Origin: an uncultured Caulobacterales bacterium
GTDB lineage: Bacteria; Pseudomonadota; Alphaproteobacteria; Caulobacterales; Caulobacteraceae
Direction: 5' to 3'
NCBI GenBank assembly: GCA_903837135.1
Contig: CAILTK010000036.1
Location: 1-60,336 of the forward strand
DNA length: 60,336 bases
Both the position numbers and the translations under genes were made by a program. Shown here piece after piece: positions 15,544-25,334 of the stretch. The notes under the pieces were generated by a model. The model was not told the DNA's origin. It searched no databases and saw only the letters and a list, made by a program, of their open reading frames with translations. The stretch's first letter is position 1; every line of letters starts with the position of its first letter.

Positions 15544-16263
15544 ATGATCGACCTGCATTTCACCGGCACGCCCAACGGCCAGAAGATCTCCATCGCCCTG
15601 GAGGAGACCGGCCTGCCCTATCGGCTGATCAACTACGACATCTTCGAGGGCGATCACCTGACGCCGGCGTTCGGCCGGATCAATCCGAACCACAAGCTGC
15701 CGGCGATCGTCGATCACGATCCGCCCTTCGGCGGCGGCCCGCACGCGGTGTTCGAGTCCGGCGCCATCCTGCAGTACATCGCCGAGAAGACCGGTCGGCT
15801 CCTGCCCAAGGACCCCCGCCAGCGGAGCGTGGCCCTGCAGTGGCTGACCTGGCAGGTGGCCGGCCTCGGTCCCATGGGCGGTCAGGCCTCCCACTTCCTG
15901 CGTTATGCGCCCGAGCGCTACGACTATGCGATCCGGCGCTACACCCTCGAGATGCAGAGGCTGCTGACGGTGCTGGAGCGGCGCCTCGGCGAGGCCGACT
16001 ATCTGGCGGGCGACGAATATTCGATCGCCGACATCGCGGTATGGCCGGGCCGCTCCGCCGCCGGGGTGGTGAACATCGACATCGGCCAATACCCCCACAC
16101 CCACCGCCGGTTCTCACGGATCGGCGAGCGCCCGGCGGTGATCCGCGGCCGCGACGCCGAGCGCGCCATCCCGGCGAAGTATATGCAGCAACAGGCCAGG
16201 CTCACGCCCGAACAGTGGTCCAACATGTTCGGCGAGCGCATGCATACGGCGGTAAATCTGTAG
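15544..16263 (+). CDS. glutathione S-transferase, Nu class (YfcG-like)
   Basis: A 239-residue paralogue of the protein at 9618, with Thr9 and Asn11 in TGTPNGQK, PAIVDHDPPFGGGPHAVFESGAIL and the capping motif DEYSIADIAVWP. Residues after the cap (GRSAAGVVNIDIG) differ from the usual WPW of this class. The C-terminal LTPEQWSNMFGERMH matches that of the 9618 copy. It is the last gene of the MFS operon and converges on the third transferase gene, leaving 40 bases that contain a GC hairpin (16288 to 16305) without a T-run. Reductive removal of glutathione or disulfide reduction are both plausible. Confidence 0.88.
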   Translation: MIDLHFTGTPNGQKISIALEETGLPYRLINYDIFEGDHLTPAFGRINPNHKLPAIVDHDPPFGGGPHAVFESGAILQYIAEKTGRLLPKDPRQRSVALQWLTWQVAGLGPMGGQASHFLRYAPERYDYAIRRYTLEMQRLLTVLERRLGEADYLAGDEYSIADIAVWPGRSAAGVVNIDIGQYPHTHRRFSRIGERPAVIRGRDAERAIPAKYMQQQARLTPEQWSNMFGERMHTAVNL

Positions 16264-16303
16264 GGGCTCACCTTTCGATCCGCGGGCGAGCGGAGCCGGC
16301 CGC

Positions 16304-17008
16304 TCAGCGCGCCGCGTGCTGGCGTTCGCCCCAGAGGATCGAGCGGTGCTCGTCGGTGAAGCCCCGCAGGCCGCCCTCGATCACCTCGGGCCGGGCCACG
16401 CCGACCTGCAGGCCCGCCTGCACCGCCGGTCGGGCCATCATGGCCGCGGCCCAGCGTTCGATGTGGGGGTGGCGGCCGGCCTTTTCGCTCAGTTGCCGCC
16501 GCAGATACGGCAGGGTGGCCATGTCGGCGATGGTATAGTCGTCCCCGGCCAGCCAGGCGGCCTCGCCGAGCCGCTTGTCCAGCACCCTCAGCAGGCGATC
16601 GACCTCGCGGCTGTAGCGCGCGATGGCGTAGGGGTGCTGGTCCTTGGCGTAGTGGGTGAAGTGGACCTCCTGGCCGAACATCGGCCCGATCCCCGAGACC
16701 TGGAACATCAGCCATTGCCAGCAGATGGCGCGCCGGGTCGGATCCTCGGGCAGGAAGCGGCCGGTCTTCTCCGCCAGATAGAGCAGGATCGCGCCGGTCT
16801 CCCACAGGGTCAGGGGACGCCCGCCCGGTCCGTCCTCGTCGATGATGACCGGAGTCTTGTTGTTGGGGTTCAGCGCCAGGAACCGCGGCGTCAGCTGGTC
16901 GCCGGCCAGGATGTCGATCGGCTCGAGCCGCCAGGCCAGCTCCATCTCGAACAGGGCGACGCCGATCTTGCGCGCATTGGGAGTCGGCCCGCCGTAGAGG
17001 ACGATCAT
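16304..17008 (-). CDS. glutathione S-transferase, divergent Nu class
   Basis: A 234-residue transferase with Thr9, Asn11 and Lys14 in GGPTPNARK, NPNNKTPVIIDEDGPGG before the cis-Pro, WETGAILLYLAEKTG (Glu-Thr in place of Glu-Ser) and the capping motif DDYTIADMATLP. It is more distant from the other two copies. The ATG overlaps the stop of the HMG-CoA-lyase-like gene by four bases, so it belongs to the leftward operon from 17904. Three transferases of one class, two in different operons, point to glutathione conjugation and removal as separate steps of the same pathway. Confidence 0.87.
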   Translation of the reverse strand: MIVLYGGPTPNARKIGVALFEMELAWRLEPIDILAGDQLTPRFLALNPNNKTPVIIDEDGPGGRPLTLWETGAILLYLAEKTGRFLPEDPTRRAICWQWLMFQVSGIGPMFGQEVHFTHYAKDQHPYAIARYSREVDRLLRVLDKRLGEAAWLAGDDYTIADMATLPYLRRQLSEKAGRHPHIERWAAAMMARPAVQAGLQVGVARPEVIEGGLRGFTDEHRSILWGERQHAAR

Positions 17009-17904
17009 CCTTCTTCTCCGGTTCGCAGCACGGACTTCGCCCTGGATCGCATCAGTGGAGAGACCATGGTCCGGCCAAGCCGTTCGTTGAGCCAGAAGGC
17101 GGCGTCCAGCAGGGCTTCGCCGTCGACCGCGACCCGCGGGCCCAGCGCGTAGGCCACGCTCTCGCTCGCCACATTGCCGGCGGCGCCGGGTGCGAACGGA
17201 CAGCCGCCGGTCCCCCCGATCGCCGCGTCGATGGTGCGCGCCCCGGCGTCTACCGCGGCCATGACGTTGGCGACGCCCATGCCGCGGGTGTCGTGAAGGT
17301 GGACCCGCACCGGCAGGGGCCGGACCGCCGCCGCGACCAGGGCCGTCAGCCGCGAGACCTCGCCCGGACGCGCCACGCCGATGGTGTCGGCGATGGCGAC
17401 CTCGCGCGCGCCGGCGGCGGCCAGGGTGCGCGCGATCGCCACCACCCGCTGCGGGTCCACCGCCCCCTCGAACGGGCAGCCGAACGCCACCGCGATGGTC
17501 GCCTGCGCCCGTCGCCCCCGCGCGTGGGCCAGCGCCAGGATCGCGCAACTCTCCTGCACGGTCGCCTCGCTCGGCCTGCCCTGGTTGGCCATTCCGAAGG
17601 CGTCCGTGGCCGTGCAGACCGCGCCGAGTTCGTCGACCGAAGTGGCCAGGGCGCGCTCGGCGCCCCGCAGATTGAGCACCAGGCCGATGCGCACCCGGTC
17701 CGGCCGCGCCGGCAGGGCGGCGATCACCGCCTCGGCGTCCGCCATCTGCGGCACCAGCCTGGGGTTGACGAAGCTGGCGACTTCGAGCCGCAACACGCCC
17801 GCCGCTTCGGCGCGCCGGATCAGGGCGACTTTGTCGTCGGTGGACAGGACGGTCGGTTCGTTCTGCAGCCCATCGCGGGGAGAAACCTCGACCAGTTCAA
17901 TCAT
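17005..17904 (-). CDS. hydroxymethylglutaryl-CoA lyase family protein
   Basis: A 299-residue TIM-barrel acyl-CoA lyase. The catalytic SPRDGLQNE segment starts at about residue 8. HLHDTRG supplies metal-binding His residues, GCPFEGAVDP precedes it, and GGTGGCPFAPGAAGN carries the active-site Cys loop. HMG-CoA lyase splits 3-hydroxy-3-methylglutaryl-CoA into acetyl-CoA and acetoacetate (leucine breakdown), and relatives accept other 3-hydroxyacyl-CoA compounds. No leucine-pathway genes are next to it, so here it may cleave a branched CoA ester of the island pathway. I chose the ATG at 17904 (MIELVEV); it leads the operon with the third transferase. Confidence 0.88.
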   Translation of the reverse strand: MIELVEVSPRDGLQNEPTVLSTDDKVALIRRAEAAGVLRLEVASFVNPRLVPQMADAEAVIAALPARPDRVRIGLVLNLRGAERALATSVDELGAVCTATDAFGMANQGRPSEATVQESCAILALAHARGRRAQATIAVAFGCPFEGAVDPQRVVAIARTLAAAGAREVAIADTIGVARPGEVSRLTALVAAAVRPLPVRVHLHDTRGMGVANVMAAVDAGARTIDAAIGGTGGCPFAPGAAGNVASESVAYALGPRVAVDGEALLDAAFWLNERLGRTMVSPLMRSRAKSVLRTGEEG

Positions 17905-17943
17905 GCGACCCTCGGCCCGAGTGGGCACGCAAGCCCATCATTC

Positions 17944-17958
17944 GTCAAATTATATGAC
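17944..17958. promoter_or_regulatory. operator-like site GTCAAATTATATGAC
   Basis: Fourth copy of the GTMAANNNNNWTGAC pattern, 40 bases upstream of the HMG-CoA-lyase start, embedded in an AT-rich patch. It marks the right-hand end of the regulated island. Confidence 0.5.
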
Positions 17959-17979
17959 GACTCTACCGAAATGGCACGC

Positions 17980-18280
17980 GGCGACTCCCCTACGATCCTG
18001 AATTCGTCGCTTCGGAGACCCTGGACGGAGCCTGGCCTTGCAACAGCGTTTGGGAAGGCGAAACTCGCTGCGGGAATGACGGGTCTTCGATGGCGCGATC
18101 TGCGTGGCGCCGCGGCAACAGAATTCGTGCGGGGCGGGCTACCGCGGACGACGTCGCCACGATTTTGGACTGGGAAAAGCCGTCGAGCCAGCGAGATCGC
18201 CAAGCGGTACATAAGATCAGAAGCCGCCGGCCGAGCGATCATGGTGCGCCTTGAACGGAACAAGGCCGGCGCGATACCTG
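17980..18280 (+). pseudogene. tyrosine-recombinase (phage integrase) C-terminal remnant
   Basis: The plus frame reads TILNSSLRRPWTE, then AAGMTGLRWRDLRGAAATEF and EIAKRYIRSEAAGRAIM. This is the order of motifs at the end of phage-type integrases: the linker, the LRxHDLRGTAAT box with catalytic Arg, and the terminal segment containing a Tyr. The normally conserved His of HDLR is Arg, the GH box is disrupted (SPRFWTGKS), and no N-terminal part or start codon exists, so the gene is dead. It lies immediately beside the 3' end of tRNA-Gln, the usual position of an integrase at an attachment site. Apart from this remnant and the operator at 17944, the 17905 to 18345 stretch holds nothing else I recognise. 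Confidence 0.65.
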
Positions 18281-18345
18281 CAAAACGGGCTGTAAAATCA
18301 CTCTGTATACGGAGGTTTATATACTTGCACGCCTTTGAAAAGGCC

Positions 18346-18419
18346 TGGCTGGGGGACTAGGACTCGAACCTAGAATGACGGTACCAAAAACCGCAGTGTT
18401 ACCATTACACCATCCCCCA
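18346..18419 (-). tRNA. tRNA-Gln (TTG)
   Basis: On the minus strand the 74 bases begin TGGGGGATGGTGTAATGG and end CCCCCAGCCA with the CCA encoded. The anticodon loop TTTTGGT between stems GCGGT and ACCGT gives anticodon TTG. A 6-bp hairpin (18331 to 18344) lies just beyond the 3' end, next to the integrase remnant. Confidence 0.96.
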
Positions 18420-18563
18420 AGGATGGTCCGCGAGGGGAGGCCCCGGCGTCGGAAGGCGGTGCACATAGCGCACGGCGCAGGGCCTTGCAACAGCATGTCG
18501 AAATGGGCGCGAACCACCGCTTGCGGCGCCCATGCCCCTCCTCTATAAGGCCCGCCTCCAAGT

Positions 18564-18640
18564 CGGAGTATAGCTCAGCCTGGTAGAGCACCACGTTCGG
18601 GACGTGGGGGTCGCAAGTTCGAATCTTGCTACTCCGACCA
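18564..18640 (+). tRNA. tRNA-Pro (CGG)
   Basis: The 77 bases begin CGGAGTATAGCTCAGCCTGG and end with CCA. The anticodon arm CCACG-TTCGGGA-CGTGG gives anticodon CGG, and the T arm GTTCGAATC is standard. The gene is transcribed away from tRNA-Gln. Confidence 0.97.
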
Positions 18641-18657
18641 ATTGGATCAAGGATTTA

Positions 18658-18683
18658 GCGCGGGCGTCCCGAACGCCCGTCGC
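18658..18683 (+). terminator. GC hairpin after tRNA-Pro
   Basis: GCG-CGGGCGT and ACGCCCG-T-CGC form a strong stem with a 5-base loop 17 bases beyond tRNA-Pro. No T-run follows, so termination is only possible. The remaining bases to 18836 show nothing else recognisable. Confidence 0.3.
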
Positions 18684-18836
18684 GCAGGGCCCAGCAGAGG
18701 CCCAAGGCCCTCTCCCACGCATCGCCGCCCCGAGCCGAGCCGCGGCCGGCGACCGCGCCCGCTGCAGGCAGGCCGCGCCAGGACGACCGAGCGTCGGCTT
18801 CAGCGAATCGCCGCCGGCCTCGGCCGGCTGGCGAGG

Positions 18837-19205
18837 TTATTGCTGCGCCTGCCCGGTGGCGTTGGCGGCGGCGGCCTGCTGGGCGGCCGCCTGGGCCTGC
18901 TGCGCCCTGGCGTTGGCGATCGCGACCTGCGCCGAATCCGCCGCGGCTTGTTGCGCGGCGGCGACCTGAGCGGCGGCCTGAACCTGCTGGCTGGTCTGCT
19001 CCGCGGTGGTCGACGCCGCGGTGGCCGACTGTTGCGCCGCGCTCGTCGCATTCAAGGCGGCGGCGTCGGCGGACGCCTTGGCCGCGGCGGCCTTGTTGTT
19101 GCTGTTGGTCACGACGACGATGCCGATGATGACGGCGACGACGATGGCGCCGAGCACCATCCATACGGTCCGGTTCGTCTTCTGCTCTTCGTGGATAAAC
19201 GTCAC
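18837..19205 (-). CDS. small membrane-anchored Ala/Gln-rich protein, unknown
   Basis: A 122-residue protein that I do not recognise. A short charged N-terminus (TFIHEEQKTNRTV) is followed by one transmembrane segment (about residues 14 to 32, ending VVVTNSNNK), then about 85 residues almost wholly of Ala, Gln, Ser and Thr with heptad-like spacing (AAQQSATAAS, AQVAAAQQAAADSAQ), which would form a long alpha-helix or coiled coil in the periplasm. The start is GTG at 19205, preceded by AGGG. It is divergent from sppA. Composition bias could make similarity searches misleading. Confidence 0.6.
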   Translation of the reverse strand: MTFIHEEQKTNRTVWMVLGAIVVAVIIGIVVVTNSNNKAAAAKASADAAALNATSAAQQSATAASTTAEQTSQQVQAAAQVAAAQQAAADSAQVAIANARAQQAQAAAQQAAAANATGQAQQ

Positions 19206-19341
19206 CGGACCCTCGCAAAGCTTTACGCCTTCGCAGCTAACGTCTTCCTCTCCTTTGTTGTTCCGCTTGAGCCGGGCCGGACGTCCTGCGCCGCCCGGCG
19301 CGGCCGCGCACCGTCGCGCTTCCCTTCGCGCGCTAACGTCT

Positions 19342-19369
19342 TTGACGCGCCCCGGACGCGCGCTAGGGT
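19342..19369 (+). promoter_or_regulatory. candidate sppA promoter
   Basis: TTGACG at 19342, a 16-base spacer and TAGGGT at 19364 lie 45 bases before the sppA start. The -35 matches the alphaproteobacterial preference; the -10 is weak. Confidence 0.35.
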
Positions 19370-19414
19370 GATCCGGACGGCGCCCCCCGCGCCCCGAGGG
19401 CCGGCGAGCGCCAG

Positions 19415-21190
19415 ATGAAGCAGTTTCTGTTGACCATGGCCGGCGTGTTCGCCGGCCTCGTGCTGTTCTTCGTCGGACTGCCGATCGTCCTTCTGATCTC
19501 GCTGGCGAGCTCGGCCAAGCCGGCCGCGACGCCGGCCAACGCGGTCTTGAACCTCGACCTGCGCGAATCGCTGGCCGACCAGGACAGCCTCAACCCCCTC
19601 GCCTTCCTCAACGGCCGCTCGCTGTCGGTGCTCTCGGTGGTCGAGACCCTGCACCGGGCCGAGACCGACGACCGGGTCAAGGGGCTCCTGATCCGGCTGC
19701 CCGAGGCCGGCGTCTCCCCGGCCGAGGCGGACGAACTGCGGCTGGCGATCCGCTCGTTCCGCGCCCACGGCAAGCCCGTACTGGCGCATAGCCAGGGCCT
19801 CTACGCCCAGGGGATCTCCACCGCCTCCTACATGCTGGGCGCGGCCTCGGGCGATTTCTGGATGCAGCCGGGCGCGGCCCTGCAGTCGGTGGGCATCGCC
19901 TCCAGCGACACCTTCCTGAAGCGCTTCTTCGACAAGTGGCAGATCCATGCCGACTATCAGCAGCGCTACGAATACAAGAACGCGGTCAATCCCTACCTCT
20001 ATTCCGACTATACGCCGGCCCACCGCGAGGCCGAGCTCGGCTGGATGACCTCGGTCTATCAGAGCGAGCTCGGCGAGGCCGCCGCCGACCGCAAGCAGGA
20101 CGTCGCCAAGCTGCGCGCGACGCTGGAGGCCGGCCCCTACGTCGCCGAGGACGCCCTGGCGCGGCGGCTGATCGACCACGTCGGTCAGGTCGAGGACGCC
20201 AAGGCGGCGATCCGGCAGCAGAGCGGCGGGACCGAACTGGTCGACTTCGCCAGCTATCGGGCGGCGGCCCCCGCGGCCCTGGTGGCGAGCCCGAACAGCA
20301 TCGCGGTGATCGGCGCCGAGGGCGAGATCGTCACCGGGACCTCGAAGAACGGCGGCCTCAACGGCCAGTCGGGGGTCTATTCCGACGACGTCGCCCAGGC
20401 CTTCCACGACGCCATCGACGACAAGGCGGTCAAGGCCATCGTCTTCCGCGTCTCCTCCCCCGGCGGCTCGGACACCGCGTCCGAACAGATCCTGGCCGGC
20501 GTGCGCGCCGCCAAGGCGGCCGGCAAGCCGGTGGTGGTGTCGATGGGGACCTATGCGGCCTCGGGCGGCTACTGGATCTCGTCGGAGGCGACAGAGATCG
20601 TCGCCGAACCCACCACCCTGACCGGCTCGATCGGCGTGTTCGGCGGCAAGTTCGCCCTGGCCGACGCCCTCGGCCATTTCGGCGTCGACCAGCGCAGCCT
20701 CGGCGTCGGCGGCGACTTCGCCTCCGCCTTCGCCTCGGGCCAGGAGTTCACCCCCAGCCAGTCGGCCCAGGTCTCGGCCTGGATGGACCGGATCTACGCC
20801 GGCTTCGTCCAGCGCGTGGCCACCGGCCGCAAGCTGTCGCCCGAGCGGGTGCGCGAGATCGCCCGGGGCCGGGTGTGGACTGGCGAGCAGGCGCGCCAGC
20901 TCGGCCTGGTCGACGGCCTCGGCGGCTTCTACGACGCGGTGCGCGAGGCCAAGCGGCTGGCCGGCCTGCCCGCCGACCAGCGGGTGACGCTGAAGACCCT
21001 GCCGGCCAAGAAGTCGATGTTCGAGGCCTTCTCCCACGCGCTGGGCGTCTCGTCCGCCTCGCTGAAGGCGGTCGCCGCTTCGGCCTGGCTGCTCGGCGAC
21101 CCGCGCGCGCAGGGGCTGATGGACCAGCTGGCCCACGCCCGCATGGGCCCGGACGGCTCGACGGTCCTGGCGCCGACGCCGATCCGGTAG
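19415..21190 (+). CDS. sppA: signal peptide peptidase SppA (long form)
   Basis: A 591-residue long-form (67K-type) SppA, an inner-membrane serine protease that degrades released signal peptides. One N-terminal transmembrane helix (about 5 to 33) is followed by two tandem S49 domains. The general-base Lys is in [11 protein letters not shown] of the first domain, and the nucleophile Ser is in [11 protein letters not shown] of the second, with [10 protein letters not shown] after it, as in E. coli SppA. Length fits the family. It stands alone between divergent and intergenic repeats; a hairpin at 21263 follows it. Confidence 0.93.
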   Translation: MKQFLLTMAGVFAGLVLFFVGLPIVLLISLASSAKPAATPANAVLNLDLRESLADQDSLNPLAFLNGRSLSVLSVVETLHRAETDDRVKGLLIRLPEAGVSPAEADELRLAIRSFRAHGKPVLAHSQGLYAQGISTASYMLGAASGDFWMQPGAALQSVGIASSDTFLKRFFDKWQIHADYQQRYEYKNAVNPYLYSDYTPAHREAELGWMTSVYQSELGEAAADRKQDVAKLRATLEAGPYVAEDALARRLIDHVGQVEDAKAAIRQQSGGTELVDFASYRAAAPAALVASPNSIAVIGAEGEIVTGTSKNGGLNGQSGVYSDDVAQAFHDAIDDKAVKAIVFRVSSPGGSDTASEQILAGVRAAKAAGKPVVVSMGTYAASGGYWISSEATEIVAEPTTLTGSIGVFGGKFALADALGHFGVDQRSLGVGGDFASAFASGQEFTPSQSAQVSAWMDRIYAGFVQRVATGRKLSPERVREIARGRVWTGEQARQLGLVDGLGGFYDAVREAKRLAGLPADQRVTLKTLPAKKSMFEAFSHALGVSSASLKAVAASAWLLGDPRAQGLMDQLAHARMGPDGSTVLAPTPIR

Positions 21191-21207
21191 CCGCGGAAGA
21201 GCTCCAA

Positions 21208-21247
21208 GGATTCAACGCGGAGATCGCGGAGGGACGCGCAGCGGCGC
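21208..21247 (+). repeat. dispersed CGCGGAGATCGCGGAG repeat, copy 1
   Basis: The segment GGATTCAACGCGGAGATCGC and onward resembles, in the opposite orientation, stretches at 31131 to 31174 and 48000 to 48042. All three are intergenic and near gene ends. Confidence 0.5.
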
Positions 21248-21262
21248 TAAACTTTGGAATCC

Positions 21263-21311
21263 AGAGCAAACTATCCACCTTAAACGATTCCGTTTGAGGG
21301 CGGTTTGCTCT
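21263..21311. terminator. nested palindrome after sppA
   Basis: Outer arms AGAGCAAAC (21263) and GTTTGCTCT (21303) are perfect. Inside, TTAAACG and CGTTTGA (21280 to 21297) form a second stem around ATTC. The whole can fold into one extended hairpin. The TTAAACGATTCCGTTT core resembles a palindrome common between genes of alphaproteobacteria. It may end sppA transcription. Confidence 0.5.
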
Positions 21312-21339
21312 AGGTAGGGGTCCCTCGGAGGACCCGCCC

Positions 21340-21735
21340 ATGGCCGACATTCGCCCCGTCACACCCGACTTCGCCGTGGCGCCCCAGCTCGAGCTGGAGG
21401 ATCTCGCAACCGCCAAGACGCGCGGCTATGTGCTGGTGATCAACAACCGTCCCGACGGCGAGGCCCCGGACCAGCCGTCCAGCGCCGAGATGCAGGCGGC
21501 CGCGGAAGCCGAGGGCCTGGCCTATGCCTATGTGCCGGTGGTCGGCCGGCCGGGCGACGCGCAGGTCAAGGCCGTGGCCGAGGCGGTCTCGGGCGCCGGC
21601 GGACCGGTGCTGGCCTTCTGCCGTTCGGGCACCCGCTCGATCGTCACCTGGTCGCTCGGACAGACGGAACGCCCGCGCGAGGAGCTGATCCGTCTCGGTC
21701 AGGCCGCCGGATACGACCTGTCCGGCGTGGTTTAG
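21340..21735 (+). CDS. DUF442/TIGR01244-type phosphatase-like or sulfurtransferase-like protein
   Basis: A 131-residue protein with the protein-tyrosine-phosphatase-like loop AFCRSGTRSIVTWSL (Cys, five residues, Arg) that typifies the DUF442/TIGR01244 family, and YVPVVGRPGD before it. In other bacteria this domain is fused to a metallo-beta-lactamase sulfur dioxygenase (BlhA/Bigr type). Here it is separate, but a metallo-beta-lactamase-fold gene follows at 21972. A role in sulfide or persulfide handling is inferred from family links only. GGAGG precedes the start at good distance. Confidence 0.85.
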   Translation: MADIRPVTPDFAVAPQLELEDLATAKTRGYVLVINNRPDGEAPDQPSSAEMQAAAEAEGLAYAYVPVVGRPGDAQVKAVAEAVSGAGGPVLAFCRSGTRSIVTWSLGQTERPREELIRLGQAAGYDLSGVV

Positions 21736-21893
21736 CGGTGGGAGACGGCGACCCGCACCGCGCCCATCGGCAGGGGCTCCTCATGGCACCCCGAGAGCGA
21801 GATGTTGAGCAGCTGCATCGCCATGAGACACAGGATCGCCGCCACCGGCGGCTGGAGCCGTTTTGAAACAAAAACCGCTGCTTGCACGGCCAT
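21732..21893 (-). CDS. small hydrophobic protein, unknown
   Basis: A 53-codon frame, MAVQAAVFVSKRLQPPVAAI and on, with one hydrophobic segment (about residues 16 to 34) then SGCHEEPLPMGAVRVAVSHR. Third codon positions are mostly G or C, as in neighbouring genes, which supports coding. Its stop overlaps the stop of the DUF442 gene on the other strand. There is no known family and it may be spurious. Confidence 0.4.
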   Translation of the reverse strand: MAVQAAVFVSKRLQPPVAAILCLMAMQLLNISLSGCHEEPLPMGAVRVAVSHR

Positions 21894-21971
21894 GACCGAT
21901 ACCCTTTACGAAACCTTAACCGGCCTTCGCAAACGGCGGGCCGTGGCGGACAGGGCCAGGAGCGACCGCGC

Positions 21972-22850
21972 ATGATTCCGTTCGTCCACGAGATCGATCC
22001 CGCCTACGGCCGCGCCGTCGGTTTGACGCCGCTGGTCCGGCGGGTGACGGCTGAAAACCCCGGCCCCTTCACCTATCTCGGCACCGGAACCTATATCGTC
22101 GGCCGGGGCCAGGTGGCGGTGATCGACCCCGGCCCGGACCTGCCCGCCCACCTCGACGCCCTGCTGCACGCGTTGAAGGGCGAGACGGTCGCCGCCATCC
22201 TGACCACCCACACCCATTCGGACCACTCGCCCCTGTCGCACGCCCTGGCCGAGCGCACCGGCAAGCCGCCGGTCTACGGCCGCATCGACCCGATGGTCGG
22301 CTCGTCCGAGGCGGCCAGCGACACCGCCTTCCGGCCGGATATCGAGGTGGCCGACGGCCAGCGCGTGGCCGGGCGCGGCTGGACCCTCGAGGCGGTGGCC
22401 ACGCCCGGCCACGCCTCCAACCACGTCTGCTACGCCCTTCTGGAGGAGAACCTGCTGTTCTCCGGCGACCATGTGATGGGTTGGTCCACCACCGTGGTGT
22501 CGCCGCCCGACGGCGACATGAGCGACTACTACGCCAGCCTGGCCAAGGTGGAGGCGCGGGATTTCTCCATGCTGATCCCCACCCATGGGCCGCCGGTGAC
22601 GGCGGTGCGGCCCTTCCTCGCCGCCTACCGCACCCACAGGCTCGATCGCGAGCGGCAGATCCTGGCCGAACTTCAGGCCGGTCCGCGCCGGATCATCGAG
22701 ATGGTGCCGGTGATGTACGCCGCGGTGGACCCGCGCCTGCACCCGGCGGCGGCCCGCTCGGTGCTCGCGCACCTGATCCACCTCGAGCGCAGCGGCCTCG
22801 TCGTCGCCGTCGGCGAAACCGGTCCGGACAGCGTCTTCCGCCTGGCGTGA
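21972..22850 (+). CDS. metallo-beta-lactamase-fold hydrolase (LACTB2-like)
   Basis: A 292-residue MBL-fold enzyme with the dinuclear zinc motif THTHSDHS, a further His in TPGHASNHVCY, Asp in LFSGDHVMGWST and His in PTHGPP. A C-terminal winged-helix domain (RQILAELQAGPRRIIEMV and on) is present, as in the LACTB2/RNase-Z-like group that acts on RNA or thioesters. I chose the ATG at 21972 because homologues start near MIPFVHE. The upstream gap contains no clear promoter. Its closeness to the DUF442 gene recalls their fusion in some persulfide dioxygenases, though this MBL type is different. Confidence 0.85.
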   Translation: MIPFVHEIDPAYGRAVGLTPLVRRVTAENPGPFTYLGTGTYIVGRGQVAVIDPGPDLPAHLDALLHALKGETVAAILTTHTHSDHSPLSHALAERTGKPPVYGRIDPMVGSSEAASDTAFRPDIEVADGQRVAGRGWTLEAVATPGHASNHVCYALLEENLLFSGDHVMGWSTTVVSPPDGDMSDYYASLAKVEARDFSMLIPTHGPPVTAVRPFLAAYRTHRLDRERQILAELQAGPRRIIEMVPVMYAAVDPRLHPAAARSVLAHLIHLERSGLVVAVGETGPDSVFRLA

Positions 22851-22928
22851 CCCGCCGCAACAACCGGTTGAAGATCGATCGCCGGGCGCCCTAAGACCGC
22901 GAGACAGGATCGGATCAGGAGTGTCGGG

Positions 22929-23429
22929 ATGATGAGGGTGCGGAGCCTTGCAATGGCCGCGGCGGCGATCGGCCTGACCGCGGCGCCGACCGTCGCCCTG
23001 GCGGCGAGCTATTACGTGCTCAAGGTCGACAGGACGGTGCTTTCGATGACCGACCTGCAGTCGCCGCGGCTGACCGGCGCGATCGCCCAGATCTTCGAGG
23101 TGGTGATCCTGCGCACGCCGACCAAGGTCCCGGGCGTCCCCGCCGGCAAGACCGCGGAGTACCAGATCGTGCAGACCAATTTCGACTGCGCCAGGGACAA
23201 GCTGCAGCAGCAATACTCCGCCGCCTACGACGCCGGCGGCGTGTTCCAGTCCTCCGACCTCAAGGTTCGCCCCTGGTCGGCGATCAAGCCCGACAGCAGG
23301 GAGGCCATGCTCAAGGCGCTCGGCTGCTCGGGCGCCAAGCCCCAGGGCGGCGTCCCCCTCGGCGACGTCCGCGTCGGCAAGGTGATGGCCGACTACCGCG
23401 CCGGCCGCTACGACCGCTATATCCACTGA
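22929..23429 (+). CDS. secreted protein, unknown
   Basis: A 166-residue protein with a signal peptide (MMRVRSLAMAAAAIGLTAAP, cleavage near VALAAS). The mature part has three Cys residues (FDCARD, LGCSG and none paired nearby) and an N-terminal strand SYYVLKVDRTVLSMTD. I recognise no domain. GGATCAGGAGTG precedes the ATG. It stands alone after the MBL gene; location in the periplasm is the only safe statement. Confidence 0.7.
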   Translation: MMRVRSLAMAAAAIGLTAAPTVALAASYYVLKVDRTVLSMTDLQSPRLTGAIAQIFEVVILRTPTKVPGVPAGKTAEYQIVQTNFDCARDKLQQQYSAAYDAGGVFQSSDLKVRPWSAIKPDSREAMLKALGCSGAKPQGGVPLGDVRVGKVMADYRAGRYDRYIH

Positions 23430-23501
23430 GGCTCAAGCCGGCCGCGCGTCGGCATGGTTACTGGATCGTTTCTTGTTTGCGCGCCGGGCGGAGGATCGCC
23501 C

Positions 23502-23648
23502 ATGCGTCAAAACGAGATTCAACCGCCGGCCGCACCCAAGGCCCCTACGAAACAATCGCTGCGCGTGCTTGTGCGCGACGCCCTGATCGTGTTCGCCGTC
23601 ACCGGCGCGATCTCGGTCGCCATAGGATCGCTGCCGCATTTCAACTGA
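23502..23648 (+). CDS. small single-pass membrane protein, unknown
   Basis: A 48-residue protein, MRQNEIQPPAAPKAPTKQSL then one hydrophobic helix (ALIVFAVTGAISVAIGSL) and the tail PHFN. GGAGGA stands eight bases before the ATG. GC-rich third positions fit the genome. There is no known function. Confidence 0.6.
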   Translation: MRQNEIQPPAAPKAPTKQSLRVLVRDALIVFAVTGAISVAIGSLPHFN

Positions 23649-23702
23649 TAAAATCCTACCGCCCGCCGCTTCGCGGGGGAGATAGGGCGTGGACCAGCCC
23701 GG

Positions 23703-25334
<1,632 letters not shown>

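Noticed and set aside
21850-21971. CtrA box at TTAACCGG near 21917
   Set aside because: Only one half site is present and the second TTAA at the required distance is missing.
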